DNA of 64,000 bases, from positions 744,001-808,000 of the forward strand of contig JBBELK010000461.1 of the NCBI GenBank assembly GCA_037783545.1. The letters are read 5' to 3'. Source of the stretch: Henricia sp. BOLD:AAB3569. Its lineage: Eukaryota > Echinodermata > Asteroidea > Spinulosida > Echinasteridae. This document shows, one piece after another, positions 11,913 through 24,500 of this stretch (the stretch's first letter is position 1; each line of letters begins with the position of its first letter). Both the position numbers and the translations under genes were made by a program. Under the pieces are notes generated by a model. That model saw only the letters and a list, made by a program, of their open reading frames with translations, had not been told where the DNA came from and searched no databases.

Positions 11913-12758
11913 TATAAACTGGGCTAATCCTTCCATTGTTATGCAGGAATGCAATGCTGCCAGAAGGCACACAATTTAACTGTGCTGAGAATCAATTGGA
12001 CCACTCTACAAACATAACAGTACTACAGTAGAATGTTAGATCAATATGTATGTAATAAGCGCCTCTTAAATTGACACATTGTAATCGATTCAAGGCCATT
12101 AATTCTTTGCTAGCAACAGCTCTATTTTGAAACCTTTTGCAATAAGCCTTTTCGGAGTTACGCTTGCGCATTGTCGCATAGCACGCCATGCTCGCCAGTT
12201 ACCCACCGTTCTTTTGGATTTAGCCTAATGGACCGATCTAGCCTCGGCGATCAACGCGCTTATTGACGTGACATGTATTCTTAATACTCTGCCATTTTTA
12301 AAAGTTGCGTCCCTCTATAGTTAAGCCCGCCTCGCACCTTTGCGATTTACCGGCACACGCGGACCATCGAGTGCGGAAACAAGTTTGACTTGCCGTGGTC
12401 GTGCGGTGTACGGTCAGACCGGCCCGAATTGTTTTAGTGCACGTCCCTACCTTTCCGTTTCGTGTGCCGATAGACGCGATTCTGATGTCAATCAAGCATT
12501 TCGCGGTGAGCATTGCCTACTGAAGTTGAATCTATTCCAAATTTCTGCGAATCCGCGGCGCCAAAACTTCATGAGGTCAAGACTGCAAAATTTCACAAAA
12601 GGTTTAATTAAACTTCATTCAAATTATCGCGGAAATGTTTTTTTGTTTTTTTCAATTTCGGATTGATTTTGTGCTTGGAGCGTACCATCGGTCGTCCAAT
12701 ATGTTGAACTTTGACCATGCGCTGTCCAAAATTTAACAATAATTATTTTTTTATAGAT

Positions 12759-12763
<5 letters not shown>

Positions 12764-12819
<56 letters not shown>
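12764..12819 (+). repeat. (ATCA)n microsatellite
   Basis: About 14 uninterrupted tetranucleotide units, followed by ACTTTATTAAAG. Confidence 0.95.
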
Positions 12820-12848
12820 CTTTATTAAAGCCGATGCTTGATTTAGTG

Positions 12849-13060
12849 CATGGAGTCTCAACTGGTGAATGTGTGTGGTAGTTTTTCCACTTTTTACTCA
12901 AAAACTACTTCAATTTACCATAAGAACTCACCAAATATTTGAGGCCAACAGCAAACTCCAATCTGTACACAAGTTCCCACATCAAATAGTAATTAATACA
13001 GCACTACATGTCTGTAGCTGTGTTGTGTGTTTACTCAAAATCATACAAGGGAGAACTAAA
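12849..13060 (+). repeat. Right member of the dispersed direct repeat
   Basis: Direct copy of 11,730-11,912 with two short insertions. It is not coding. Confidence 0.7.
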
Positions 13061-15347
13061 CAGGTCACTGCATTCCTATTTTTGTGCCTGTTACATACAG
13101 AGAGCCTCTGCTGGAAAGCTTTTGTGAGCAGCACAAAGCGAGATCAGCCATGCATGCAAACAGACAGACAGAGAGCTGGGGTAGAAGTTATGCAGGGCTG
13201 TTTAGGCCAGTCTTTGTAAGGTTTAATTGCTCCAGGCAGAATTAAAATGATCCCAAGGTATCCAGTTCACCAGATTTTAATAGATGCCTGTGCCAGCATG
13301 CAAGCTCTGCAATGAATAAAATACTCTAGTATACTGTAGGAAAGCTCCGAGTCCATGCTAATTATTAAACAGAGAATTCAGACCCACCTTCTTGTGCATT
13401 TTCAATAACCTAGGCTATGTTCTTATCTGTGGTCAGATGACTTCCACACGGACTTCAACCCTCTTAACGGGTTATTCATTAACCAAACTCGGGATTAATT
13501 ATCAGTGCGACCTTCCAGAGATCTTCATATAAAATGATGAAGCTGATTCATTAGGCCTTTTCCACTAGAACAATTACAATCCCCGGGTAACTTGCCCCGG
13601 GGCCGCCCCCGGGTGACTTACCCCTGAGTTAAACACCATGTCGATTCACACTTGTTCTGAATCACGCCTTTGTATGAGAGAAAACTTGGTATGAGAGAAA
13701 AATCATAAGGGCCTTGTCGGGATTCAAACTCAAGACCTCTGACTCACCGGGCAGATGCTTTGAGCTATAAGGCACAGTTGGTATACTCCCTCAGGTTTTC
13801 CCTATGGACCCAATTTTTCTCTTTTTGTGGGGATTTCACTTTTTTATAGGGGTTTCTCTTTCAGAGTGAAAAAAAAAAAATCTTAAAGAGCAAAATATTC
13901 ACTCAAAAATGAGCTGTCCCTTAATATGTGGCTCTTAAAAGAGTGGTTTTCAGTGTTTTTACATTTAGAAAGTAATATGATGAAAATAATGTAAAACAAA
14001 AACTGACAAAACAAAAAACAAGAAAACCAAAAACAATACATCCCAAACCAAAAAACAAGAAAAAACTTGCAAACTTTAAAAAGTTCTACATTCAATTTGT
14101 TATCATTCTTCATTGTTATCGTCCATCATTGACATCAACTCAAATGTTGTTAAACAACATTTCAGGGGTTTTATTTCCTCAATATTTTAGGTGTTTGTTT
14201 GATAGCTTTTTGGACAACATTTATATTTTTTAATGTCATCAAATACATTATAATGTAGGTCTTAAACTTGGGAAAAAGAGTCTTAAATTTCTTAAACTGA
14301 TTTTGAAAAAATGAAAAGAATGATAAACATGCAAATGTTATTCTTGACATTGCTGGTTTTTAATAATAATCCATTCTGCAACATGTGTTTGTTTTGGTAG
14401 TGTTTGTATTAACTGCTCTTCACAGATAGGTTTTGTTATTTGTAGTGTTTTGATTTTTTTTTCAATGGCACATTAAAATCAATGCCAAAACACATGGTAA
14501 TGTTAACATTTTGTGCACAGGTAATCAGGTACATGCTACATGCTATTTACTTTCACTGTTTGTCCCAGCCTTCGGGGAGTTTGTTCAACTGTTTTATCCA
14601 TAGCGGTTATGGGGGCAAAGTCTGACAATACCAGAATTTAGCATTTGCCTGGAACTAGTTAAAGGTTCAATGTATCAATTGCAACAAGAGGCTTTTACAG
14701 ATTCGTGGGAAATTAAGGGCATGAGATATCTAACGAAGACTAGCCTGCAGACATTTCAGTACAATTATAGAATGCAGGGCCCAGTGGAAGTTAACCCCCT
14801 AGATCAGTTAGGAATTGTATTTATCTGGCTTGATGTCTCAACACAATGTGAAGGATGTTTTTTTTAAGGGAATTTTGTTAGTAACCTGGAGGGTCAACTT
14901 CCACTGGGCCCTGTTTTCTATAATTGCTCCCACAAACCATTCATGGATTTTACGTCAATGCTTCCTGCTTCTAAAAATCTTTCGAATCCATGTATGGTTT
15001 TGTGTTAAGTGAATAACAAAAAACAAATTATTGAGCTTTGTATTGACTGTATTTGCTAAACAAATTACCAAATACTAGAGGTTACTGTCAAAAATATTTC
15101 AAGGATTTTTGGCGACTTAGACAACATGCTTACATAAATGGGAATAAATGTGTGTTTGGCTGGTCTCATATGTTGCAAATGGGCCTATAAACCATTTTTT
15201 AAAATTCAAACCATTGTTTTATTTCTAAAACTAACATAATCAGAATGAGCTACAAATAGTTAGGTTGATTGGCTGACTTTATCTGTTGCAAATAAGCCAA
15301 TCTACAGATCTACTAATCCAGTTCTCATCCCCTACTCTTTTCATTAG
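13061..15347. other. No exon recognised upstream of the first RRP12 exon seen
   Basis: It contains a minus-strand tRNA-like SINE fragment (about 13,705-13,800, B-box GGATTCAAACTC-like) and a hairpin at 14,763-14,925. I looked for exons joining the RRP12 exon at 15,348, which needs a donor ending in phase 1, and found none. Confidence 0.4.
14763..14925. mobile_element. Hairpin MITE
   Basis: AATTATAGAATGCAGGGCCC on the left is mirrored by GGGCCCTGTTTTCTATAATT on the right. The arms continue through CAGTGGAAGTT / AACTTCCACTG. Confidence 0.7.
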
Positions 15348-15505
15348 ATATTTTCCATGGGAATTTCCTGGATCAGATCATAGAGGGCGTATGTACACTC
15401 CTACAGTCCAAAGCTCGGGAGATCTTGAGTCCAACGTTAGGCTTCGTCAAGGTGTTGTGCACTGTCTTGGAAGATGTGGTTTTGGCTCAGTATGTCAAAC
15501 AGCTG
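15348..15505 (+). CDS. RRP12: RRP12 exon a (first one recognised)
   Basis: Acceptor CTTTTCATTAG, donor CTG|GTGAGT. Encodes [21 protein letters not shown] and LAQYVKQL, a HEAT-like helical pair. It enters in phase 1, so an upstream exon must exist. Confidence 0.88.
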
Positions 15506-18500
15506 GTGAGTCTGCATTTTTAAACATTTCAATGTGGTAACGGGAGACTTGGTGGCGGCAAACAACAGTCCAATGTGATCAGTCCACTTTTGTTTGCATC
15601 ATTTTGAGCGTGCACATTGTATTGCAAGAGTGACGCAAACAACAGTGGACTGGTCACATGGGACCGTTATGTTTGCCGCCACCATGCATTTTAAGTCTCC
15701 CTTTCTTATGTGCGTCCACACCTTTCAGCCCATAGAATGTCCTTCGCCAGTGTGCCGGAAGACTTGGATTTGAATTGCAATGAGGATCAGTCCCATATTT
15801 TAAAAAATAGATTCTATCTACCACCTTTGCTATTTTTTTGATCAACAGTTCAAGTATACCGAGCAAAAAAAGAAAAACAAATTTCTCCACACACGATACT
15901 GACCATCTCCAAGACTGTGGAATAGTCTGCCGACTAATATTCGAGAATCAAATTCGGTAGAGCGTTTTAAAAAGACTCTTAAGACGCATCTTTTTAAAGT
16001 TGCTTTTAATTGATATTGGTACCTGTAAATTCACTAATAATCTGCATTGGCCAAATGTTTAGTCCTATCCACTCAACGTTATTTGTAAGCTCTTGTGTGA
16101 TCTTTTGACATGTTTTTAACGTATCCCTTTCATTACTAGAATTTTAATGTAATATTATTTATTGTTTAGACTAGGCCTACCTTTTATTCTTTCTAATTTG
16201 TCGATAGGTTTGCAATGGGTTTTATGTATATCGCTTTGAGGTCTTTTTAAAGATGTAAGGCGCTTTATAAGTAATTAATTATTATTATTATTATTATTAT
16301 CTAGCGAGGCTTGCTCTGTCCATATGGCAACAAAAGACTATGCTATACCAAAGTACAGTGTTTGGAGAACATTTCACTCTTAATTCAGCTTGTTTCGATT
16401 TCAACTTGGTAATGTTCAACTTGTTTCTGAAAAAAATTTACTTTGCTCAATCTAGACACTTTCCGTCCTACTTTTAATCTATTTAGATTTTTCACAACGA
16501 TTTGTGATCCAAAAATGTGTTGTTAAAGGTCAGATGTTAAAGGCACAGACTCGTCAGCAATGCGCGCGTGCCAAATTCGTGCCACGAAATACGCAGCTCC
16601 ATGTCTTTGCTACACGGAGCTGCGTATTTCGTGGCACGAATTTGGCGCGTGCATTGGTGACGAGCCTGTGACTTTAACTAAACATTGCCGTTGTCACCAC
16701 AACGTTGATTCGCCCCAACTACCGTCCTAGAAATCGGACGACGACATGGTAAAGTTGACGCATGCGCAGATGACTCAAGATGGCAATTCATCCATCGTAG
16801 AATCATCACTCGTCTAAATCGAAAACTCCCTATTGTCCAGGAGGACAATGTCACTGGAGTTAAATTATCAACCTTCTGTCATGTCATTAGCTTTTCCTTG
16901 CAAAGTGAAGAAAAAAAACAGTTTGTTGGTCTATTTGATTTAACCAAAATAACATATTTCCCATTTTTGTTCTTTTATTTTTATTCTGAAATCTATCAGA
17001 TTTTGAACATTGGGAAGATGGGCAACACTAACCGAAGAAACCTGCGTGTTCCTATACGCTCCATCTATGCAAAATTTGTACGCAAGTTTGGGTGAGTATT
17101 ATGAAAACAAATTGTCATTGCGAAGAAGAGATCCCTCTCAAGAAATTATTGCGCAAACTGAGTATTGTTCTTTATTTTACTATTTAAAAGAAAATCTCTT
17201 GATGTGCCTTGAAGAAAGATATTTCTTTGCGAACAGTTTTTAGCCAATGTTCAAATACTGGTGAACAAGTGTTTTGCGATGTTGCGACATACACAAATCA
17301 GATTTTGTGTTTATGGTTATGTATTCACTTGTCTGTTGTCCAATTCCCCTGCAACTGAATTTCACTGTGTTTGCCATGTTACAAGTGGACTGTTTTTTGC
17401 CGTGTTAGATTGTGAGTTAAATTGTGAGTTAAATTTTGCTCATCTGCAGCGACTTTAAGATGTGAAATTTTATAGCCTTAAAGTAGGCCTTAATATGTGA
17501 AATCTCAAGACGGCCTTGTGATGGTCCTGTGACGGCCTTGCGACAGCCATGCGACGACCATGCGACGACCTTATGCCGGCCTTGCGACGGCCTTGAGAAA
17601 ACCTTTACTACAATACCAACATTTATTAACATCTTAACATTTGTTGCCCCTCTTAAGGTATGAGATGATCTATAAACTGGTCCCTGAGGACCACAATAAG
17701 ATGGTTCATAACATTAAGAAGCGACAGGAGAGGACCAAGAGACACAAAGCCTTGAAGGATCAGGAACGAGCAACAAACGATGACGACGATGATGATGATG
17801 AGGCGCCTGCTCTGGTTCCAGGCAAACCCAAACCAGAAACGTGAGCAAAAACGATGTTTAGCCCAATTCATACTTCATGCGAATACAAATCTTACATAAA
17901 TCTGACGCCAAACATTTCACAGTGAACGTTTACGCAAATTGAAACTACTTCAACTTTCTGCGTATTCGTGGTGCGGAAACTTTGCTGTGATGTCAAATTT
18001 GCATTTGTGTTCGCGTGAAGTATAAACTGGACTTTATGTGTTTCAAGCATTGGTATCTAACCACTAGCTGTGGCAACGCCCTCTAAATTTGAAGCACCAT
18101 CTGTCATTTTAGTACTCCCAATATAAGGGTGGATTCACACTCTGCCTTTTTGTGCATAAATGAAACGCGTGTCGCTTTTAGAAAAAGCAGTTTGGAGGGA
18201 ATTTGGCGTGAAACGACGCACTAAAAACCAAAACCAACTTGGGCGGAAAGTGTTTCACTTCAAATTCTCTCCACACGTGGCATCTGACGTGCCATTTACT
18301 AGACCACAATAACTCAAGCTCAAAGACATGTAATGGGAGACTTTTGAGACACATGGGCCTTTTTCCAAATCTCGGCTTGGGCTTAGTCTTAGGCTTAGGC
18401 TCCGACTTCAACTTAGACCGTTTCGCAAATACTGATTGATTGAACTTAGACAAAAGACAGAGCTGCAATGTGGGAAGGTTGTTGGATTGCTATCCTTCCC

Positions 18501-21500
18501 ACAATGCAGTTCTGTCTTTTGTGCAAGAGTATTTGTGAAAAGGTGTATGACCACATGGAACCGGAGCCTAAGCAGAAGTCGAGATTTGGAAAAGGGCCAT
18601 GGTTTTAGTAAACAACCAGGGGCCAATTTCATGCTTAGCACAGAATGACTTTGCTTTATATTTCAAGAATGGATTGCCATTACACGATGTTGAATGTTCT
18701 GCTACTGTCTGTAAGATAATAATTTGACAAACAATTTTGGGTGGGAAACCATTTTACAAAGCAAAGAAATTCTGTGCTGAGAAAAATCGCGTCATACATT
18801 GACCATGCGCACGTTGGCTTAAATGCAGTATACTTGATTGGTATCTCGAAAATCAGAAATGTTCACAGATTTATGCCTAACTTACACAATATAAACATGA
18901 TGACCGTAGAAAACTTCCCTGAAATGGTTTTGTCTGAAGTGCTATAGTCTTTGAGAAATGAGTAAAACAATTATTTTTCGAAAATTCATTTCGCCCCAAA
19001 ACCATTTCGCCCAAAGGCCATTTCGCCCCAAAACCATGCACTTCGCCCGAGTGCCATTTCGCCCAAAATTACTTCGTCCAAACACTACGTCGCCCAAATG
19101 CCACTTCGCCCAAAAACCATGCACTTCGTGCACAGGCCGTGGTTCAGGGCGAAGTGGTTTTGGGGCGAAATGACTGCAAACCCTTTTTTGACAAAGTACG
19201 GAGCTGGTTTTTGCTCAGGTTGGTTTTAATCATGCATATCTTCAATCACACAGGGGGATAAAACTATTTGTAACAGTTTACCAATCATGTATACTTTCCT
19301 TAAATATGACACAGCGAAAAAGAACCAGTTTTTTTGCTGCCACCAACTGTTTCAAAAGTCTGTCATTCAAAAGTCTGAAATGTACAAATCATTTTTTTAA
19401 ATTATTTACTGTCTTTCAATTCTTTTTCTGCCAGTATTGAGGAGCTTCTGCAGGACTCAGAGTCAGAAACAGATTCGGAGGATGAGAAGGTCAAAGGTCA
19501 AGGTCACAAGGTCAAAGGTCGTCGAGCCAGTAAGCAAGGGTTAGCTTGGTTGAAGGAAGGCAAACATGAAGACACGCCGCTAGATTTTCTTGATCCGAGT
19601 GTGTCGAAGAGAGTACTGGGTGAGAATTATTCATGACTCAAATATTGTGTATTTTATTTTCATTTACTTATAAATTTGCTGAAGGTAAAAACAAAATTCA
19701 AATCAGATGTCGAGTTTTGGCATCTTTGAGGAAGCTATAACTTCTAAAAAACATAACATTAGTTATCATGTAACATACACGTGTATTGATTTATTAAAAC
19801 AGATTTATCAGTAAGATTTTACTTCAATAGACCGTATACATCGAATAGCCGCCATTTCGTGGGGCACCTTTTGTTACTTAAACCGTTCAACAATGGAAGC
19901 ACAATATGTGCAACCATGCATGTCCTCAAGGAACAAAGAAACTGCCCCATAAAATGGCGGCAATTCGATACGGTCTATACCTGCACTAACGTTCATTACC
20001 ACCAAAAAGAGAAATTCTATTGAGAAATTGTGATTTAGCGTGGAAAATGTTAACAAATTTTCAGGAAAACTTTTTTAGACCAAGTCCATTTGGTTTGTGC
20101 ATAGGGTTAAAGGTGCAGGTATACAAATAAAATCTTTCTAATTTATATGTATTTTTTAGGCTTACCATAAATGCAAGTGAACAATGACCACTTGAGAATG
20201 ACCACTTGAGTAATACTTTATTTATATCAATTATTGTCGAAAACACACAAAATTTGGAATTTAGGGAGTCTTAAGTGGTGTTCCCATTGGACTATTTTTG
20301 GTAAAACTCTCGTGGTTGTGCGGGAGAGTAACAAAATTTAGTCCAGTGGGGACGCACGGAGAATTAGCGTCCCTGTAAAGTTACCGCGACCACGATGTAA
20401 AACGTACAGAGCGAGAAAGGCCGAGGAAACTTTCCGCTCAGCCGCGGGAGTTTTACAGGGCCCTCGAAAAGTCCAATGGGAACAGTTTCGCCCTGTAAAA
20501 TGAACACAACCCTGCAGTAAACTATGAGCATGCACGGCAAACGTTTACTACAAGGTCGTGGTAGCTTTCCGCATGGGCACTGAAAGCAATTGCAAATGGG
20601 AACGCATGGGAAGATTACACGAAGGAATGTTACCGAAGGTCGCGGTAACTTTTCGCGAGGCAGCGGAAAAGAAAGTCCAATGGGAACATGCCTTATATTT
20701 TTTGTGAGCAGTATAAAATGTATAGTTATATAGAATATCAGTAAATCAAAGACATTTTGCTGATTGTAAATAGCCACCAAACCTGAAGAGAATCCACCCG
20801 AGTCTTCATCAGGCATCAAGCATAGCTTCAAGACAATGCCTGACGGCCGACTGATCATTGCTGAACCTGGGGATGAGGTTGATGATGAGATAAAGGAGAC
20901 AAAAACGATGAGGTCATCAGGGAAGGGAAAACGAAAGAAGAGCAGAGACGAGGGTGATGCGTTAGAGGAACTAATGGAGGAAGAATTGGCGTCTAGAAAG
21001 GTAGCTGGATAATACACATCAACTGGTTACACAGTTTTCGAATTAGCACTGGGCCCAATTTCATAGAGCTGTTTAAGCGCTAGCTGAAAACGTGTGCTTA
21101 CTGTAGCAGAAAAGTTGTGCTAACGTTAAGGCTATTTCACGGCCGTGGCGTGCTTAAGCATGCGCGCGCTTGGAAACCGCCATTGTTGCGTCACTATCTT
21201 AGGCAAAATTTGGCTCTGCGGTAAGGCAGGTTTTCAGTTGCTTACCGTTAACGATGTCTATGAAATGGCCTGACGCTCGGTTAACTGAAAATGGACTGTT
21301 AAACAGCTCTATGAAATTGGGCACTGGTCTGTTGGCCAAATGACAGTTGAAATCCTCTCAGTTAGAAAGTCTCCCCAAATGGTCCGACTGGCTGGTTGAA
21401 ATAAACCCTGTCTTGCCCTGCTAAAAATATACGCATATTAGGGTAGTATCGTACAGTAGGGTATTATCGTACAGTGCCTCCCTTTCGAGAAAATTGCAGA

Positions 21501-24500
21501 GAAAATCTACAAAATTTTCTTTATTTATTCACTCACGTGGTTATATTGCAAACATTAAAGGTCGACTAAAAAAAAAATTGACATTACCAGCATGAAATTA
21601 TCAAAAACTTTGCTAGGATAGGGCGACAATTTGTGTGTAAAAAAGCTATATTAGGGCGACACGCTCAATAGGGCGACAATTTGGTGTCGCCCTAATACTT
21701 TTGAGATTAAAAACCATTTGTTTAGGTCAAAAACCATTTTTTTTAAAGCGAGAACCATTTTTATTAGGTCTAGAACCGTCTCTCTTAGGTCTGTAACAAT
21801 TTTTGGAAGCTTTGGGTAGAGAAATTTGGTGTCAATTTGAGTGATTCTTCCCGAAATTTCGGTGGTCCCCGGGAAAAGGCTTTCCGAATTGTCGCCCTAT
21901 TGCTGCATCCAGGGTTATTATAACATTTGTGGTACTAATCTGACGTTTTCCTCCCACAGACGAGTCAAAAGAGAAAGTTTGAGGATCTGAGTATTAGTGA
22001 TGAAGAAGGGGAAACACCAAGCAAATACAAAGGTAAAAAACATGCATTGTCATCTAATTGGTGTATCATCAGTCACATGTCCATAAATTATTCGATATGT
22101 TATTCATCATGGGTTATCTACTTGAACTGTATACTACGCGCGAAAAAAGTGGCCTGGCGGTGGCCTTGACTGTAGCCCCAACTTTGACCTTCACAAAATA
22201 ATTGCCATTTCATAGACCAGTTACCATTGCCAAAAAGAAGACGAAACAGCTGGGCAGTGAATACAAGGCCAAGGTGGCCTTGGCCTGGTGGTGGCCTTGA
22301 CTGCAGCCCTAAGTTTGACCTTTTTATTTTGACACAGCGGGTGGCAGTGGAAGCCACAGACCAATTGCCATTGCCAAACAGGAGACCAAACAGCCAGGCA
22401 ATGAATACAAGGCCAAAGTGGCTTTGGCCGGTGGCCTCTACTACAACCCTAACATTGACCTTTTTATTTTGACACAGCGGGTGGCAGCGGCATTCACCGA
22501 CCAATTGCTATTGCCAAACAGAAGACCAAACAGCCAGGCAGTGAATACAAGGCCAAAGTGGCCTGACCTTGGCCGATGGCCTTGCGGTGGCCTTGACTAC
22601 AACCCTAACATTGACCTTTTTATTTTGACACAGCGTGTGGCAGCGGCATTCACCGACCAATTGCTATTGCCAAACAGGAGACCAAACAGCCAGGCAGTGA
22701 ATACAAGGCCAAAGTGGCTTTGGCCGGTGGCCTCTACTACAACCCTAACATTGACCTTTTTATTTTGACACAGCGTGTGGCAGCGGCATTCACCGACCAA
22801 TTGCTATTGCCAAACAGGAGACCAAACAGCCAGGCAGTGAATACAAGGCCAAAGTGGCTTGGCCGATGGCCTTGCGGTGGCCTTGACTACAATCCTAACA
22901 TTGACCTTTTTATTTTGACACAGCGTGTGGCAGCGGCATTCACCGACCAATTGCTATTGCCAAACAGGAGACCAAACAGCCAGGCAGTGAATACAAGGCC
23001 AAAGTGGCTTTGGCCGGTGGCCTCTACTACAACCCTAACATTGACCTTTTTATTTTGACACAGCGTGTGGCAGCGGCATTCACCGACCAATTGCTATTGC
23101 CAAACAGAAGACCAAACAGCCAGGCAGTGAATACAAGGCCAAAGTGGCTTGGCCGATGGCCTTGCGGTGGCCTTGCGGTGGCCTTGACTACAACCCTAAC
23201 ATTGACCTTTCTATTTTGACACAGCGGGTGGCAGCGGCATTCACCGACCAATTGCTATTGCCAAACAGAAGACAAGACAGCCAGGCAGTGAATACAAAGC
23301 TAAGGTGAGTTGGAAAACATGTCGCTTCAAAGCACGGTTTTTCAGATGAATGGGGGCAATTCAGATGATTACTACCATTACCATCTTGATAACAAGTAAG
23401 CTTAAAGATAATAATTCAGATTTTGTTTTGTTTTGGAGGGTACAGTAAACTCTCATTATAACACTCCTGATATAAAGCTCTTCTCGTTATAAAGCTCCTT
23501 TTTCTAAGTGGAAGTCCCAGTCTTTATTCTCTGCATTGTGTATGCACTGGTTATAGCGCTCTCTGGATATAAAGCTCAAATTGATTTGGTCCCTTGAAGA
23601 GCGCTACTATAATGAGAGTTTACTGTAATTACCAAATGAGTAGACTACTTTTAAGGCAGTATACCCGGCATTACACAGAATATTGGTCTCTCTGTTCTGT
23701 TTCCACTGGGCCAGTCAACCTGTTCTACTCCAAACTACATAGTATTAACCAGCACCCGCTTCTCAGTAGAAACATGCAGATTGGCTCGATATGGATAGTC
23801 ACGCTTTGCCGTCATGTCTGGACCAAAATTTTAAAGTTGACTTCTTCAATGTGTTAAACCTGTATAAATTACCACCTGTTGTTTTGACTACAGAAAGCAA
23901 AGGGAGACCTCAAGAAGAAGAACAAGCATGATCCGTACGCATATATCCCTCTTGATAGAAAGCAGCTTAATAAAAGGTATGTCACATGATCACTCCATCT
24001 TTATTTGATCTAGTGTTATAGTTGAGTCCATCTTGAGTTGTCGTCTAAGTTCGATTCCAAGGCTTAGCAACAGAATACAAGCACCAGGTCCTAGCAGCCA
24101 ATTTCACAAAAAGTATATAGCTTGTGAGAAATTATCGCAAGAGTGTTGCACAGTTAAGGGGCTGTCCAAAGTTGTCAACATTTTCACAGTCCTACAGAGA
24201 GTAGTATTCTTCGAGATGCCCTCCCTCCCCAAAATATGATCAACATTGTTTTGTCACTGCCCTGAAATGTCAACATTTTACAGTGCATGTAAAGTCCTAA
24301 GATTTAAAATCACTTAGTTCAATGAGGCAAAATAGTCTCCTCTGCATCCCCACCCCAATCTTCACAATTTGGTTTTTGTTGATAGCTTTTTCTAATTGTT
24401 ATTTAATTTATTTTCTTTCTTAAGGATGAGAGCTACATCTTCTGGTCAGTGGAAGGGATTAGCTCCCAAAGGAAAAAGAGCAAACAAGAATCAACAGAAA

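Noticed and set aside
20364..21017. 217-residue minus-strand open frame
   Set aside because: Antisense to an RRP12 exon and to a MITE; no family resemblance.
22418..23251. Repetitive proteins of 114-128 residues on both strands
   Set aside because: Wrong-frame readings of the RRP12 exon array.
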